Shown here: positions 10,536 through 22,220 of the stretch, piece by piece | Layout: the number at the start of each line of letters is the position of its first letter | Position numbering within the stretch: the stretch's first letter is position 1 | Assembly (NCBI GenBank): GCA_027943245.1 | Contig: JANDJZ010000587.1 | Location: 1 to 33,773 of the forward strand | Reading direction: 5' to 3' | Origin: Acanthamoeba sp. SK_2022b | Taxonomy: Eukaryota; Discosea; Longamoebia; Acanthamoebidae | Length of the DNA stretch: 33,773 nt | The notes under the pieces: model-generated | What the model saw: the letters and a program-made list of their open reading frames with translations, nothing else | Database searches by the model: none | Told to the model about the DNA's origin: nothing | Translations under genes and position numbers: made by a program

Positions 10536-10900
10536 CTAAAAGAGAGCTGCGCATGTGTCAAACGTGCCGATTGAAAGGTCGTCCGTGGCTGTGCCGTTGC
10601 CGTAGGCCATCATCATCTCAGCGCTGTTGCACCGGCGGTCCACGTAGAAGCCCGCCCACATATTTTTGGCTGTCAATTGAGGAGTCCATGAGCAGATGGG
10701 ACCGGGGGCTGGGACGCCTCCGCACGTGTTTCTCCAAGTCTTCCATTGTCCACCATCACCTTCCCCAGGCGAGAACACCGTGATGACTGGTCGGTCGCAG
10801 GAGATGGTGGCCCGAACCCAATTGCCCTCGTTGGCCATGAAGCCATCACTTCACGGTTTTCCGTGACGGTTCCTGTGGAGGCGAAGCCCCAGTCGGAGGG
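10536..10900 (-). pseudogene. Fragment of a Cys-containing, possibly secreted protein, frameshifted
   Basis: The open stretch 10838-10536 reads EGNWVRATISCDRPVITVFS, then GGQWKTWRNTCGGVPAPGP, then YVDRRCNSAEMMMAYGNG, and ends DTCAALF before a TAG. Its spaced cysteines and Trp/Gly content suggest an extracellular disulfide-bonded fold. The preceding segment GWPSDWGFASTGTVTENREV is in a different frame, and a third frame further up reads CHNDINECKKPSP, which resembles the start of a calcium-binding EGF module. The three pieces are in the same order and strand but not in one frame, so I call this a broken gene. Family unknown. Confidence 0.35.
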
Positions 10901-11049
10901 CCAACCGGAAGGGTTCACTGCTAGAAAGGATTGGCGAGGGCTTCTTGCACTCGTTGATGTCGTTGTGGCAGTGCACAAGTCCAGGCGCATATCGCCATTG
11001 AGCAGTTGGCCCACAGGGACAAGGCAAGCCTTGCTGTTGTTGCGTGTAC

Positions 11050-11184
11050 TCGGTAGGCTTCGTCGAGGTCGAACAGAAAGCTGGCCACCGCGTAGAGGCC
11101 GAACCCGAAGGCGGCCAGACCCGACGTCCCGTGCTCCGTCGCCAGCGCCACCATCGAGAACGCCACCCGCAGGTTCAGCGCCGG
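11050..11184 (-). pseudogene. Orphan exon resembling the helical region of hybrid sensor-kinase ATPases
   Basis: Exactly 45 codons lie between a CTTAG acceptor and a GTACACGC donor. The peptide includes MVALATEHGTSGLAAFGFGL and FLFDLDEAYR. The pattern (LEHG, then SAFGF/Y..YG, then FxDxxxGYR) is what I remember from the TPR-like region after the AAA domain in large Ser/Thr kinase-histidine kinase hybrids of bacteria and amoebae. No neighbouring exon of such a gene is visible on either side. It is most likely a relic or a displaced exon. Confidence 0.4.
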
Positions 11185-11477
11185 CTAAGAGAGTATGCAT
11201 TAGACACAACCGGTTTACCGAAACCTTCCCATGAGAGCTCCAATGGGATGATTCTATGTCCAGTGACTGTCAATGTCGCGAAGAGAGCACGCTTCCCTGG
11301 GTACTCCACGGCCATAAAACTTACAGCCAGAGTACCACTCCAGAGGAGGAAATCTGTCCAAGTGTCAAAACATTGGTAACGATGATGACGACGCAGACGT
11401 CTGCGCCGGTGCTCTCAAGCCTGCAGAGGCACAGGATTCGATCAAAATTTTAATGTGGGGGCATTCGAGTGCCGTGC

Positions 11478-13796
11478 CTACCAACGGCCAATGGGTGTGG
11501 GTCGCTTGAAGTAGACGCCCACGCTTGACATCGCCAGACACACGGCAAGGAAGATGAAGATGATGTTGTAGTCACCCTGCCATTCGATCACATCATCGCC
11601 ATCAGAACACAACCATCAACAATCACGCACGCGCACACGCTCACGAACCATTTGCTGTTTGATGACCTCCGCCACGTTGGGGATGATGAAGGTGGCACCG
11701 GTGGCGCCCAGCTGAATGTAGCCAAAGTAGAGGCCGAAGTTGACGTGGCCGTAGAAGTCGCCCACGATGATGGGCACCACCGACAGGTACGTCCCGAAGC
11801 AGAAGCCCACGCTCACCAGGCAGATCACAAACACCACCTGCGCACAAACAACCATTCCGCGTTTCACCGTCGTGAGGTCGTATGCGCCATGTGTGCGCGC
11901 GCGTGTATGTCGTGTCGCGTGTCGTGTGTGTGATGTGTCGTGTGTCCCAGTCGCTCTCTGATAGATTTACCTGGGCGGCGGGCGTGGGATCGGAGACGCC
12001 GTAGGAGAGGCCGACGAGGATGATGTAGACCATCGTGTCGAACAAGAGCACCATCGCCAGCATTTTGTTACGCGGGAATCGAAACTGGAAGCGAGTTGGT
12101 TGGGTTTGGGTTTGGTTGGGGGTGTTGGCACACAAACGCTTCTTTGCCAGACGCTCGCGAGGGCGGGGCATACCCGAGACCAGAGGAAATCGGAGCCGAA
12201 GCCCGAGATGACGTTGGCCACGGTGTTGGTGATGGAGAAGGCCGTGGTGATGTTCACCGCCCAATCCGCATCCTTGCCGTTCGTGAAGGTCGTCCAAATC
12301 GCTTTGTTGCCTTTTTTAAAAAATAAAAATTGTTAATTATTGTTTAAAATAATTATTCCCAATGCAGCATTTGATTATAGTATTTTTGTAGTTGTTACAC
12401 ACGGACACGAATGGAGCACAATGGACGTACTGGTGATAATGAATACGGCGGACGAGATGCCGGCAAAGTTGCCGATGATGAGGAACCAGAAGAAGAAGTT
12501 GCGCAGGGTGTTGAGCGAGTAGAACAGCGAGATGGGCGTGTTGTGGCGTCCCTGCACCAACTCGTACTGGACCATCTCGGCCTTGGTGCGGCTCAGCGGC
12601 GGGAGCGTGTCCTCGCTGACCCCAAACTCCTCCTCCTCGACCACTGCATTCCATGCGTGCATGCGTGCGTGCGGGGCCAAACAAGTGTGAGGAATGCGTG
12701 GAATGAATGTAGTGTGACGGGAGGGGAAGCCGGACCGACGGGGAGCGGCTCGTCGGGCGGGAGGGCACTGAGGCCGAAGCTGGGGACGAAGAGGAAGATG
12801 GCTGTCGACACTGCCAGCGAACGCAAGTAGTAGGGCCAACACCTGTCCGCCGAACAATCGAACACGTCCCTGTAGACTGTTGGCCCGAAACTGGTCAGCA
12901 CATCTGTTGCGTGCGCACGTGCGCGCGTGGCGTGCGTACATTCGACAATTCCGTTGGTCAACGCAAGCGACAAACTCATGCACGCGCCCACCATCGCAAT
13001 GCCCAGACCTGTGGCCACACAGTCAGAAATAATTAAAATAAAATATTTTATTATATTTTAATTTTTCTCTACTACAAAGTTCTATCAATTATTACAATAA
13101 TGATTTTAATCATATATTTAATTATTACAGATATATTACCTGGATAGCCTGGAACGGCCTTGAGACCAGTGGAGAGGGCAGCGAGGAAGGAGGTGCCGCT
13201 GCCAAAGCCGACGAGCATGAGGCAGATGAGCATGGCGGCGTAGGACTCCTTGTCGGTGAAGGACATGCCGGCGTAGCCGGCCGACGTGAGCACGGCGCCG
13301 ACGAGTCCCGCCCACATGGCGCCGAAGCGGTCGTTGACGAAGCCGGCGGGGAAGGTGAAGAAGAGGCCGATGATGCCAAGCGATGAGAGGAGGGTCATCA
13401 GGTTGTCGCTGAGCCCGGTGTCGTTCTGTATGTGACTGGCGATCGTGTTGAAGGCGTTCTGTTGCGGTGATGGATTCCCTCAACTGTTAGTCGCGTTGTG
13501 TTTTGGCGGTGTGGTGCGCCGTGGGGTGAGCACCGTGGTGCCGGACTGCAGGCCGATGATCATGGCCGCCACGAGCGCCACGGCCCGCCGGGCGATGAGG
13601 ACGTAGTGTCGTCGTCTCTGTTCTTCGAAACCATCTGCCCACGCGGACACCAATAACAAATATTTTTTTATTTTTAATCAAACGCCTTAAATTAAATTTG
13701 GGTGGATAGTGGTGAGGGTCTGGCGGTACCGCGAGAAACGAGGGGCGTTTTGTAGTCATCTTCGGTGTAGCTGTTGATGGGCCCTCCTTCCATCAT
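11478..13796 (-). CDS. Major facilitator superfamily transporter, nodulin-like/monocarboxylate type
   Basis: Ten exons (13796-13730, 13634-13534, 13458-13140, 13008-12940, 12876-12736, 12643-12431, 12310-12174, 12084-11971, 11837-11649, 11576-11478) join in phase to 482 residues. The protein has two blocks of hydrophobic helices typical of 12-TM MFS carriers: first AVALVAAMIIGLQSGTT, then SSLGIIGLFFTFPAGF with the loop VNDRFG after helix 2, a charged central loop (VEEEEFGVSEDTLPPL), and a second half with ISGFGSDFL and VVFVICLVSVGFCFGTYL. The pairing of an early GTT segment with FxNDRFG and a late DFYGHVNFGLYFG block is what nodulin-like and MCH-type carriers show. Substrate unknown. It lies 380 bp upstream of nothing on its own strand but directly downstream of the SLC43-like gene, without close sequence similarity to it. 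On the minus strand an ATTAAA lies about 25 bases past the stop and may be the poly(A) signal. Confidence 0.88.
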
Positions 13797-14176
13797 TTTG
13801 AAAATGAAATTGAAATGAAAAAATGGGGCTCAGGGAGGCGGTGGCAAAAGCTAAATCAACGAGTGGCCCTTATGATCGGGTGTCACTGGCCAGTCTTTGG
13901 TAGCGAATTCGTCTCGCTCCAAGCCGGTAATCGATTCGAGATTCGCGTGGTGGTTGTCGGCGGCAGAAAAAGGACAACACCAATTCTGGCCAACGCAACC
14001 GCTTTCGGCGATGAAGCGGTGTCGAACTGTCCCGGGAGGGCTCCGATCGGAAGGGATCGGTCTGCTGTGCCCTACCCTAACCCCTCGATATCGGCGACAG
14101 AACCCGAGGTGTATTAATAAATAAATCAATAAATAGTGGTAAATGTCAAGGCCCTGGCTCCAGTACGCCCGACGCC
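13797..14176. other. Intergenic spacer between the two transporter genes
   Basis: Both flanking genes read leftwards, so this holds the 3' flank of the SLC43-like gene and the promoter of the nodulin-like one. A 100-codon plus-strand frame (13815-14117) is open but shows no motif, and I do not call it. No repeat or RNA gene is visible. Confidence 0.4.
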
Positions 14177-15307
14177 TCAGATCCCTAGCTTCCAGAAGTA
14201 GTAGCAGACCCAGAACAGGGGCAGCCGCACCAGGATGAACCCCACGTTGGGGTAGAAGAAGCTGCCACCCCATTGCTCCACCACCAGCTTCGTGATCAAA
14301 ATCTGCAAACCACACACGCAACCAAGGCCCGTGGTGAGTATCAAGGGGGCATGAGAAGGATTGGTGGTCGTCCATCCACCTGAGAAAAGTTGATGATGCC
14401 CGTGCTCGATAGGGTCAGGCCATTGAGCGTGCCAAAATTGGTGTCGCCAAACCTGCGTCAGCGGTCAGCACAAGCGCCACGTGGTTGAAGCAGCGATCAT
14501 GGACGTGGCGATGACCATACACTTTAGCGACAAACGCGTAGCAGCCCGAGAAGCCCAGCAAACGGTAGGCGGCCCAGAAGGCAAAGGTCAACAGCTGCAG
14601 CGGTAGCACGGGAATCAACGCCAATACGTTGATACCTGCCACGTGTGCACGAAGCGAAGCGTCAACCTCAGCTCGCATGTTCAGTCAAATCCCTGCCTCC
14701 TCCCTCACACGCACCAATGCCAAGAACATTGATGACAGCGTAGGAGATGGCGAAGCCCTTTTTGTCCATCAGCCACCCGTAGAGAGGAATGCCAAGCGCG
14801 CCCAGCGGCGTAATCACATTCAACAGCACAGTGTACGTAGCATCTAATAAACACAACAAAATAAAAGGCAGGTTAATTTAGATACAATACTTTTGGTTCA
14901 ACTTATTAGTAATAAATTACTAAAAATGGGGAAAAATAATACATTTAAAAAAAAGTGAGGAGAGGAACCGGTATCGCCGATGCGGAGGAGTTGGTCAGGT
15001 CCGGTGCTGATGTAGTATTGGAGGCCGAAGATGTTAATGGCCGTGAAGACGGCGTTGACCCACCAGGGAACCGAAAACAGCTGCTGCCATAGCGACCCGC
15101 GCTTCAGCTCCGTCAACCTTTCCTGCGCCATGCGCTTCCTTCGCTCCTCCTCCGTCTCCATCTGAGCAAACACATACGCATGCGCGCACGGTGAGCGCGG
15201 AACAAGCGGCTTTGAGCAAGAAGCTCACCTCTTCGAACGAGTCTATGCTGTCCTCGCTGTCGCTTCGCCGAATCTTGTCCTGTACATTGTTTTCGGGCAC
15301 TGCCACG

Positions 15308-15366
<59 letters not shown>

Positions 15367-15698
15367 GAGTCGAGCAGCGCATAGATGGGAAGACAGCAGT
15401 ACGTACTGGGCACGAAGGCTTTGTCGGGCCAGAGAAAGAAGGAGGAGATGCAGATGAGGCCTAGCAAAAAGGCATAACCCAGGAAAAGAGACTGCCTCGT
15501 CAGCCCGCCGTCGCTCAGGGCGATTGCTTGCTGTAACGCGACAGCGGGGCGTGGGTCAGCGAAAATGGGCCGGCCTGCGCCCACACACAAAATGTAAAAC
15601 TGACCTGAAAACCAAGAAAGAGAAGCCCGCTGATAGCGAAAGCGCCATTGAAAGCCGCAATCAACATCGCCTGCACGAACAACGGAGTGTGAGTGGCT

Positions 15699-15753
<55 letters not shown>

Positions 15754-15924
15754 GTTGCGAATCCTGACCTTGTTGCCAGGAAAGAGATTGGAAAGGTGGA
15801 TCACGCCCAAATGGAGGGCCGGCCCCCCGAATCCCAGCAGGGCAAAGCCAACTGCAAACCAGTCGAAACCTACATCGCCGTCGGTTCCTTCATTAGATAA
15901 TTGGCCGCTTGCGCGTCATCTCCG

Positions 15925-15988
<64 letters not shown>

Positions 15989-16671
15989 ATTGCGTGCTCG
16001 TGGTGGAGTGTGCACCGTGATCATTGGAGAATGCAATCAGGAGGGTGCCGCAAATGGAGATAAGAGTGCCAACGCATGCGGTGATCCGGGGACCGAATCG
16101 ATCAAGGCACAGTCCCATCACAAACAACGATATCAACAGGCTCGATATACCCGCCGTTGCTATTCTGATAATTGTGTTGTGTTTGTCGTAAGGAAAAGCG
16201 TTGCAGCTTCGAACTTACATTGTGTGGTAATGTACCTGTTGAACAGGATTTCTTGCTCTGGGCACTGCATTACGTCGGACATAAGTAACTTACATAGGAG
16301 CTAAAGCAGTAAAGCTACAACACAACCAAGGGTATCACCACAGGACACAATTTTACCTCTATGCCGTCCTCGGCTGTTGTGTCGCTGCCTTGGTGCTCGA
16401 TGAGCTCGTTGGTGCCGCAGCGTGTGGCGTAGACGTGCTCGGCGCGAAGCATGAGAAGGAAGGCCGGCCAGCCGTAGATAGTGCCGCTGATCCACATGGA
16501 CTGGAACAGTGCGAGACCGAGGTAGAGTCCTCGCCGCTCTAACGCGTACATTTGTTTGTCCGAGTATCGGGAGCTGCCCAACAGCGCCAGCTTCTCCTCT
16601 TCCTCATCGCCATCTTCTTCAATCAACTCGTAATCATTTCTTCCTTTCATCACTAAATTTTCGAAATTCAT
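14177..16671 (-). CDS. MFS transporter of the SLC43 (LAT3/LAT4-like) type
   Basis: Twelve exons (16671-16357, 16300-16219, 16159-16016, 15869-15769, 15670-15605, 15530-15407, 15299-15229, 15161-14969, 14843-14715, 14635-14521, 14452-14380, 14302-14177) give 512 residues. An acidic N-terminus (EEDGDEEEEKLALLG) precedes helix 1 (LYLGLALFQSMWISGTIYGW). SDVMQCPEQEILFNRYIT is an external loop, SLFVMGLCLDRFGPR the MFS signature after helix 2, and IHLSNLFPGNK a conserved internal block. The second half runs GSLWQQLFSVPWWVNAVF to FVAKVFGDTNFGTLNGL, as in SLC43 carriers, which move large neutral amino acids in animals; the substrate here is inferred only. A long acidic loop (VQDKIRRSDSEDSIDSFEE) splits the halves. 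Three introns carry AC arrays in the sense strand. Exon 2 could begin at 16288 instead, four residues shorter. Confidence 0.85.
15309..15360 (-). repeat. Sense (AC)n array near an acceptor, SLC43-like intron
   Basis: In the intron 15406-15300 the sense strand runs ACACAC and ends AACGTGGCAG, so the array is next to the acceptor. Confidence 0.95.
15709..15752 (-). repeat. Sense (AC)n array, SLC43-like intron
   Basis: The tract fills the middle of the intron 15768-15671 and grades into CGCACAC variants before the acceptor GTGCAG. Confidence 0.95.
15925..15987 (-). repeat. Sense (AC)n array, SLC43-like intron
   Basis: A long pure tract lies inside the intron 16015-15870, upstream of the GATGTAG acceptor. 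Confidence 0.95.
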
Positions 16672-17350
16672 ATGTGGCAGATTTAGTGCCCGGAAAGATT
16701 AAGCTAGCCATCAACAACAACAACAACATTGGTGAGGACCATACCTTCTGTGCTGTACGTATTTTATGCTCTGAAAAGAAAATACCCTGTGTTGTGCGGG
16801 CGGACATAAGTTCCGGGCATAGACGGTGGAGCGCCGCCCGGCGTTGCTTCCCAGCCCGCTCTCGGCGCGTTCCCTGGCCCACACGTGTCTCAGCCAGCCG
16901 TGGCTGGCGCGCACTTCTCGGTCGCCTCGCATCATCACTATGATGGTTTGCTGGTGTATCATTGCGTTCAGGGTTGCAATGCCACAGTGCACATAAAACA
17001 CTGTACTTCTGAAAGAGTTTGAGCTGCCTGGTAGCTCCTAGAGGCGACATGAGACATTGAAACAGTAAGGCCAACAGAGCAACATCAACGAAGCTCCACC
17101 CTTGTCAACTGTACTTGAAGTTTGTGGAGTACGAGGGGAGGCGCAGGCCACTTATATACTGGTGGTATGCAAAGCACGCCACGCCAAAAGCGATAATTTG
17201 GGTTCGAGCCAGCGAGCTCTTGCCCCTCCTCTCCTCTGCATCTTCTTCTGCCTCTCTCCTCTCTCAAGACCCAGCATAGCAGGCCTTGCGCCTAAGCTGT
17301 CTAAATCGCTCCTCCTTTGCTCATAATCGCGATTTTTACACTCTTAATTT
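16672..17350. promoter_or_regulatory. Divergent intergenic region between SLC43-like and CD36-like genes
   Basis: These 679 bases lie between two outward-facing start codons. Several frames of 60-140 codons are open on the minus strand, but none has a motif or credible splice sites. The segment near 17200-17280 is pyrimidine-rich on the plus strand, as expected close to a start of transcription. I see no complete gene. Confidence 0.4.
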
Positions 17351-20300
17351 ATGCATCGGGTAAGCTCAACCTGGGCCAACTGTGCCCCTGGCCTCAAATG
17401 GAAGTTCATCGTGTCGCTGGTGGCGCTTGTGCTGGGAATCATCCTGGTCGCCCTCGGCGTCTCGATGAACATCTATCTCGGCCACTACCTCGAAAATGAA
17501 ATTCAGGACTTCCTCGTCGTTGATTCGAAGTCCAATTCAGGCTACGCCGAATGGGAATTCAACGGCGTACCCGCCGACAAGACGCCTCAGTACATGAAGT
17601 ACTACCTCTGGAACCTCACCAACGCCGACGAGATACGCAATGCCTCAGCATCGTCGTCTGAAAATGGCGGGAAAGCGAGCAGGCAAGCTGAGGCCGTGGC
17701 GCCTCGCTACGAGCGCGTTGGCCCCTTCGTCTACCGTCGATTCGTGAAGCGCGTGAATGTGACATTTGTCGATGACGGCACCAAGGTCTACTACGCCCAG
17801 TACATCTATCACATCTTCAACGAGGGCCTGTCGATCGGGCGGCCCGACGACGCCAACCTGCGCGTGACCAACCTCAACTCGGCCTACATGGCCGTGCTGG
17901 CCAAGGTGGGCGGCGAGCAGAACCTCGTGGTGGCCCTCACCGGTCCCACGCTCCTCAAGCTCTTCAACAGCCTCGGCCAGCCCTTCGGGTAACCTCCCCC
18001 TGGCCTGGTGGCCGCCCGTGCGCGTCTAGTGGCCTTACTCCTTTCATGTCCAGGTTGATCGTTGCCGAGGTCGTGACCTCTCAGGTGCTGCCTAACGTGC
18101 GTGCCGTGGTGCTGAACGCCATCGAGACTTCCCAGAACGTCTCCAGCGAGGTCGCTCAACAGGCACGCCAACACTCCGTTACGCCAAGTGTTCTATTATA
18201 TTTATAATTTAAATTTTTAATTATTTGTATTTTTTAATCAGATTTTTGCTGCTACGTGGGCCAACGAGACGGCACCCAACGAGCAGCTCTGGGGGACTCT
18301 GGGCGTCCTTTCCCAAGGTATCGCCACAACGCTCGCATCATCCAACAGCTCTGCTGAAAGTTGTTGACGTCGTTGAGCGGTGGTGGTGGGCACATGCAAG
18401 GCGGCGTCCCGTCTAACCTGGCGGGTGCCGTGGTCGCGGAGCTGTGGAACCCCACGAGCCCCCTGCCCAACCTGGTCAACTCGACCTACTCCTCGGCCTT
18501 CCTCTGGTTCGCCGCCACCTATCTCCAGGGTAGCCTCCCTCCCTTTCTCCCTCGCTTTGCCGGCGCAGCGAAGCTCTCGTCGCTCACGCACACGAACGGA
18601 TGGCTTGCGCCTTCTGCGCAGATACGACGTCGATGACGACGCTGGCGCAGGCGTTCGGGCTGGATTCGGACCAGCTGAAGATGGTGCTCGCCTGGCGCGC
18701 CAAGTTCCTGGGCTCGACCGGCGTCACCTACGTGTTCCAGAACTTCAACGTCTCCAGCCTGGACGACCTCTTCTACCTCCAATGGTAAGTCGCGCACGCG
18801 TCGCGCCACCTCCGGCGCGGCGTGGCCTCCAAATTCGTGCGAGTCGAGTCAACTCATTGCGGCGTGGGCAGGGGCAAGGGTTCGATCACCAACGACACGA
18901 GCGTGCAGCAGCTGCTGGCCGGCAGCGCTCTCATTCCGCCGCTTGCCGGCATCCCTGAGTTCGCCATCTGGGCCAAGGGCCAGTTTGGCGCCGCCGCCAT
19001 CCAGTTCGACGCGGCCTTCAGCCGCAACCTCCTCAACGGTACACCGACTTTCTAATTTATTTTTTTCCTGATCCTCCATAAAAATATTTATCCTAATTTA
19101 TTTATTTATTTACGAACATTTTTATATTATTATAATTTCAAATTAATCCCATCTCTGGGATTTTTGACTGAACGTTTTATTTTTGATTATTTTGTTTGAA
19201 CGATAACAGGTACCAGCGGGCTGTTCGACACGACCAACTTGAGCACCTTCATGTATCTGGTGGCCACTGGGGACGAGGGCGCCCTCCAACAGCAGTTCCA
19301 GCTGAGCCTCGACCAGGCCCGCCAGGCACACGCCCCTCGCCGAGGCCTCGCGCATTGTCCTCGCCAACACGCGCTAACAACAACAACTACCAATAACAAC
19401 ACACAGGTGGCCGGTTACCTGCAGTACATCGGCCAAACCTTCGTTGAGTCCGCGCTGCAGCAGGCCTTTGCTGCTGGCGGCGGTCTCATCACCACCAGGT
19501 ACCGCCCAACTCCACCACAAATTAAATTCGTTTATTTATTATATGTTGGTTGATTAACATTAAATAATCGCAAACAAAAAAATAAAATAAAATAAAAATA
19601 GGACGCCGCAGCAGTGGCTGTGGGGCGCGGAGGATCCGCTGCTGCAGCTGCTGGGCATGCCCGCCACGGTGTCGCTGGCCACCAACATGACCAGCGAGAA
19701 GGACGCCCTCAACGGCAAGTTCACCAGCCTCCACTACACCGGCAAGGGCGACATCGACAACATCGCCCGCTACATCGACTACTGCGGTACCCGCCCCGCC
19801 CCTCCCGTTTTCCACGTGCGTGTGTCGCCGACCATCGCGAGGTCTCTCTAACACCACTGCGCAGGCGTGCGCGTCTACCCCGCCGGAACGCTGTGGGCCG
19901 AGGACGAGAAGGTCGATGGCACCGAAGGACTCCAGTTCCGCCCGTCGCTCGGTACACATTCCGCGCGTTCCTTCACGTTCGCGTTCTCGTGCGTGCGCGC
20001 CTCGCCAGCGACTTGCGCTCACTCGATTGGTGGGCGCGTTCAGACTCGGACGACGAGCTCACGGTGTGGAGCTACGAGCTGATGCGCCAGATTCCCATCC
20101 ACTACGACGAAGGCGTGAGCCTCAAGGGCATCGACCTCTACCGGTTAACCTCTTCCCCAATCGCAAACTCCTTAGCACGAAATCACTCCAAACAACAAAC
20201 TCTCATGTCAACCCCACAACACGCACACGACACACGACACACGACACACGACACACGGCACACGGCACACGACACACGACACACGACACACGACACACGA

Positions 20301-21302
20301 CACACGACACACGACACACACACACATACACACGCCCGCGCGCATGCAGATATCACGTGTCCCAGAGGTTCTTCCTGCCGCAGCCCAAGTACTACCAGAC
20401 CATCACCGGCTTCGCCAACATGACTCGCGTCCACAACGTAAGCACACCTCGTGGCGCCCACCCACCACTCCATCATTCCTATTTTTATAAACACTTTTAA
20501 TATTTAATATTTAATGTTTTTTTGTTGTTGCAGGACGTGCCGATCTTCATCAGCAAGCCCAACATGCTCGACTGCGACGCCGAGTGGCGCGGCAAGGTCG
20601 TGGGCATGGAGCCCTCCGCCGACGACGACACCGTCCTCGACATCGAGCCCTACACCGGCTACAGTACGTCGTCCTGCCATCGCAGCAGCCACGCCAACGT
20701 TGTGTGCGTCGACGTTAATTATTGGTGGTGATCAACCGTGCGGGCGCAGCGATGAACGTGGCGAAGCAGCTGCAGGTCAACATCTACGTGACGGGCGAGA
20801 AATCGCCGCTGAATCTCTGGAACAAGGACTTCCTCAAGGAGGTCATCTACCCCGTCTTCTACGCCAACCAGCAGGCCACCATCGGCGGTACACGCCCCCC
20901 CCCCCTCTCCCTCTCTCCCCCCACGCCTCCGATGACGTACGCGCGCTGAAGCTTTGGTTGATGGTTGGGGGATGATGATGATGATGATGCAGATTCGGAG
21001 GCGGACGACTTCAAGAACCAGGTGTACCTGCTGCTCACGATCAGGCTCGTCGTGTTCTGGGTGGGCATCGGCGTGGGCTCTCTCCTTGCCGCCGTCGGTC
21101 TCGTCGTGCTCATCTTCGTCATCCTCAAGAACCGGTACGCGGCCACGCACGAACACCGTATTTTTTATAATTTTTATTTAATTAATATTTATTTCTTTTT
21201 CTGTTTTGTGCGTGCAGTTCGGCGGGCTACGAAGTCATCGGCGACCAATTCAGCAGCAGCGACGATGTCTTTTCGTCCTCGCGAAGCAGAGTGCGCAGCT
21301 AA
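17351..21302 (+). CDS. CD36/LIMP-2-family membrane glycoprotein (scavenger receptor class B), long amoebozoan form
   Basis: Sixteen exons (17351-17988, 18054-18162, 18242-18317, 18401-18529, 18622-18784, 18872-19038, 19210-19325, 19407-19498, 19602-19786, 19865-19951, 20044-20143, 20350-20437, 20534-20663, 20750-20887, 20993-21134, 21218-21302) give 814 residues. Membrane segments near both ends (FIVSLVALVLGIILVALGV and VVFWVGIGVGSLLAAVGLVV) enclose a large lumenal domain, the CD36 topology. Family marks are YERVGPFVYRRF, WGAEDPLLQLLG, DVPIFISKPNMLDCDAEWRG and VLDIEPYTGYTMN. Many NxS/T sites are present. The cytoplasmic tail has YEVI, a YxxPhi motif that would send the protein to endosomes or lysosomes. 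The protein is well over the ~470-530 residues of animal CD36 and nearer the lysosomal Lmp proteins of Dictyostelium. Two introns (18163-18241, 19326-19406) appear to use a GC donor; the second could also be read through in frame. Confidence 0.9.
20225..20318 (+). repeat. 7-mer minisatellite (CGACACA)n in a CD36-like intron
   Basis: About 13 copies of the heptamer CGACACA, some changed to CGGCACA, fill the intron 20144-20349 on the acceptor side. Related heptamers recur in other introns: CGTGTTG at 6203-6238 and short CGACACA runs at 6585-6620. Confidence 0.9.
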
Positions 21303-21462
21303 GACGAGGGAGGAGAGGCGCTACGCGTGCATTTCTTTTTTAAATGTTATTTTATGTTATTTATTTTTGATGGCACAAATATGTTATCACTATTTATTCT
21401 CTCGGAACACAACAATTTTGTTTTACACACAATTCAATTACTTAATCGTTTTTTCATTTCAT

Positions 21463-22142
21463 TCACGCGGTCAGCAACCGAACGAGCTGTCGGTACAGCT
21501 CCGGTTGTTCGTCGCGCCAGCTCGCCCACTCGGCTGCGGTTGGGGCACGCGTGAGATTGAGGAGGGGGAAGATGAAGGGTGGAGAGGGGACCACGTACCG
21601 CGGGTGGTGATGGCCTCCCTGTGCTTGAAGACGTAGGAAGTGCAGAAGACTTTGAGGCTGTAGGCCTGGTAGTGATCGGCCATGTGCAGGAGCGACAGGA
21701 CATTGTCGTGGTAGATGTTGTCGCCAAAGAACTTCTCCACCATCGAACGCAGCCGCTCCCTGCGCGTTGTTATTAGTTTAACTTTTTTAAAATTTAATAA
21801 TTATAAGTATTTCAGTATTTCTCTATTTTAAGAATTAATAAACAACAACAACAACAAACAAAACGTACAGTTGATATTGGCCCGAGAGGTCGAGCAGGTC
21901 TTGTGCGTTGTCGGCGCTCACGTGTACGTCATCCGTGTAGATGAACCTGAGTTGAGTGGGATAGGCTTGTCAGCGCGATGTCGCCACGATGGTTGCATGA
22001 CCAGGAGAAGAGGAAATGGAGGGCGAGGCACGCATACCGGAGGAGCTGGGCGACGGCGTCCCGTCCAAACTCGTGGAGGGTGATCTCCTTGTCCTGCGCG
22101 TCCGCCATGCCCCCTTCGAATTTGGCTGCCAAGCCGCGTTGT

Positions 22143-22220
<78 letters not shown>

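Noticed and set aside
14085..14100. Telomere-like CCCTAACCCC
   Set aside because: Only one and a half units, no array.
13815..14117. 100-codon plus-strand frame between the transporters
   Set aside because: No motif, no splice context, and it lies in the expected promoter of the minus-strand gene.
17140..17235. tRNA-like B box (GGGTTCGAGCC) near 17205
   Set aside because: No matching acceptor stem or A box at the right distance, and the T-stem pairs poorly. Treated as chance.
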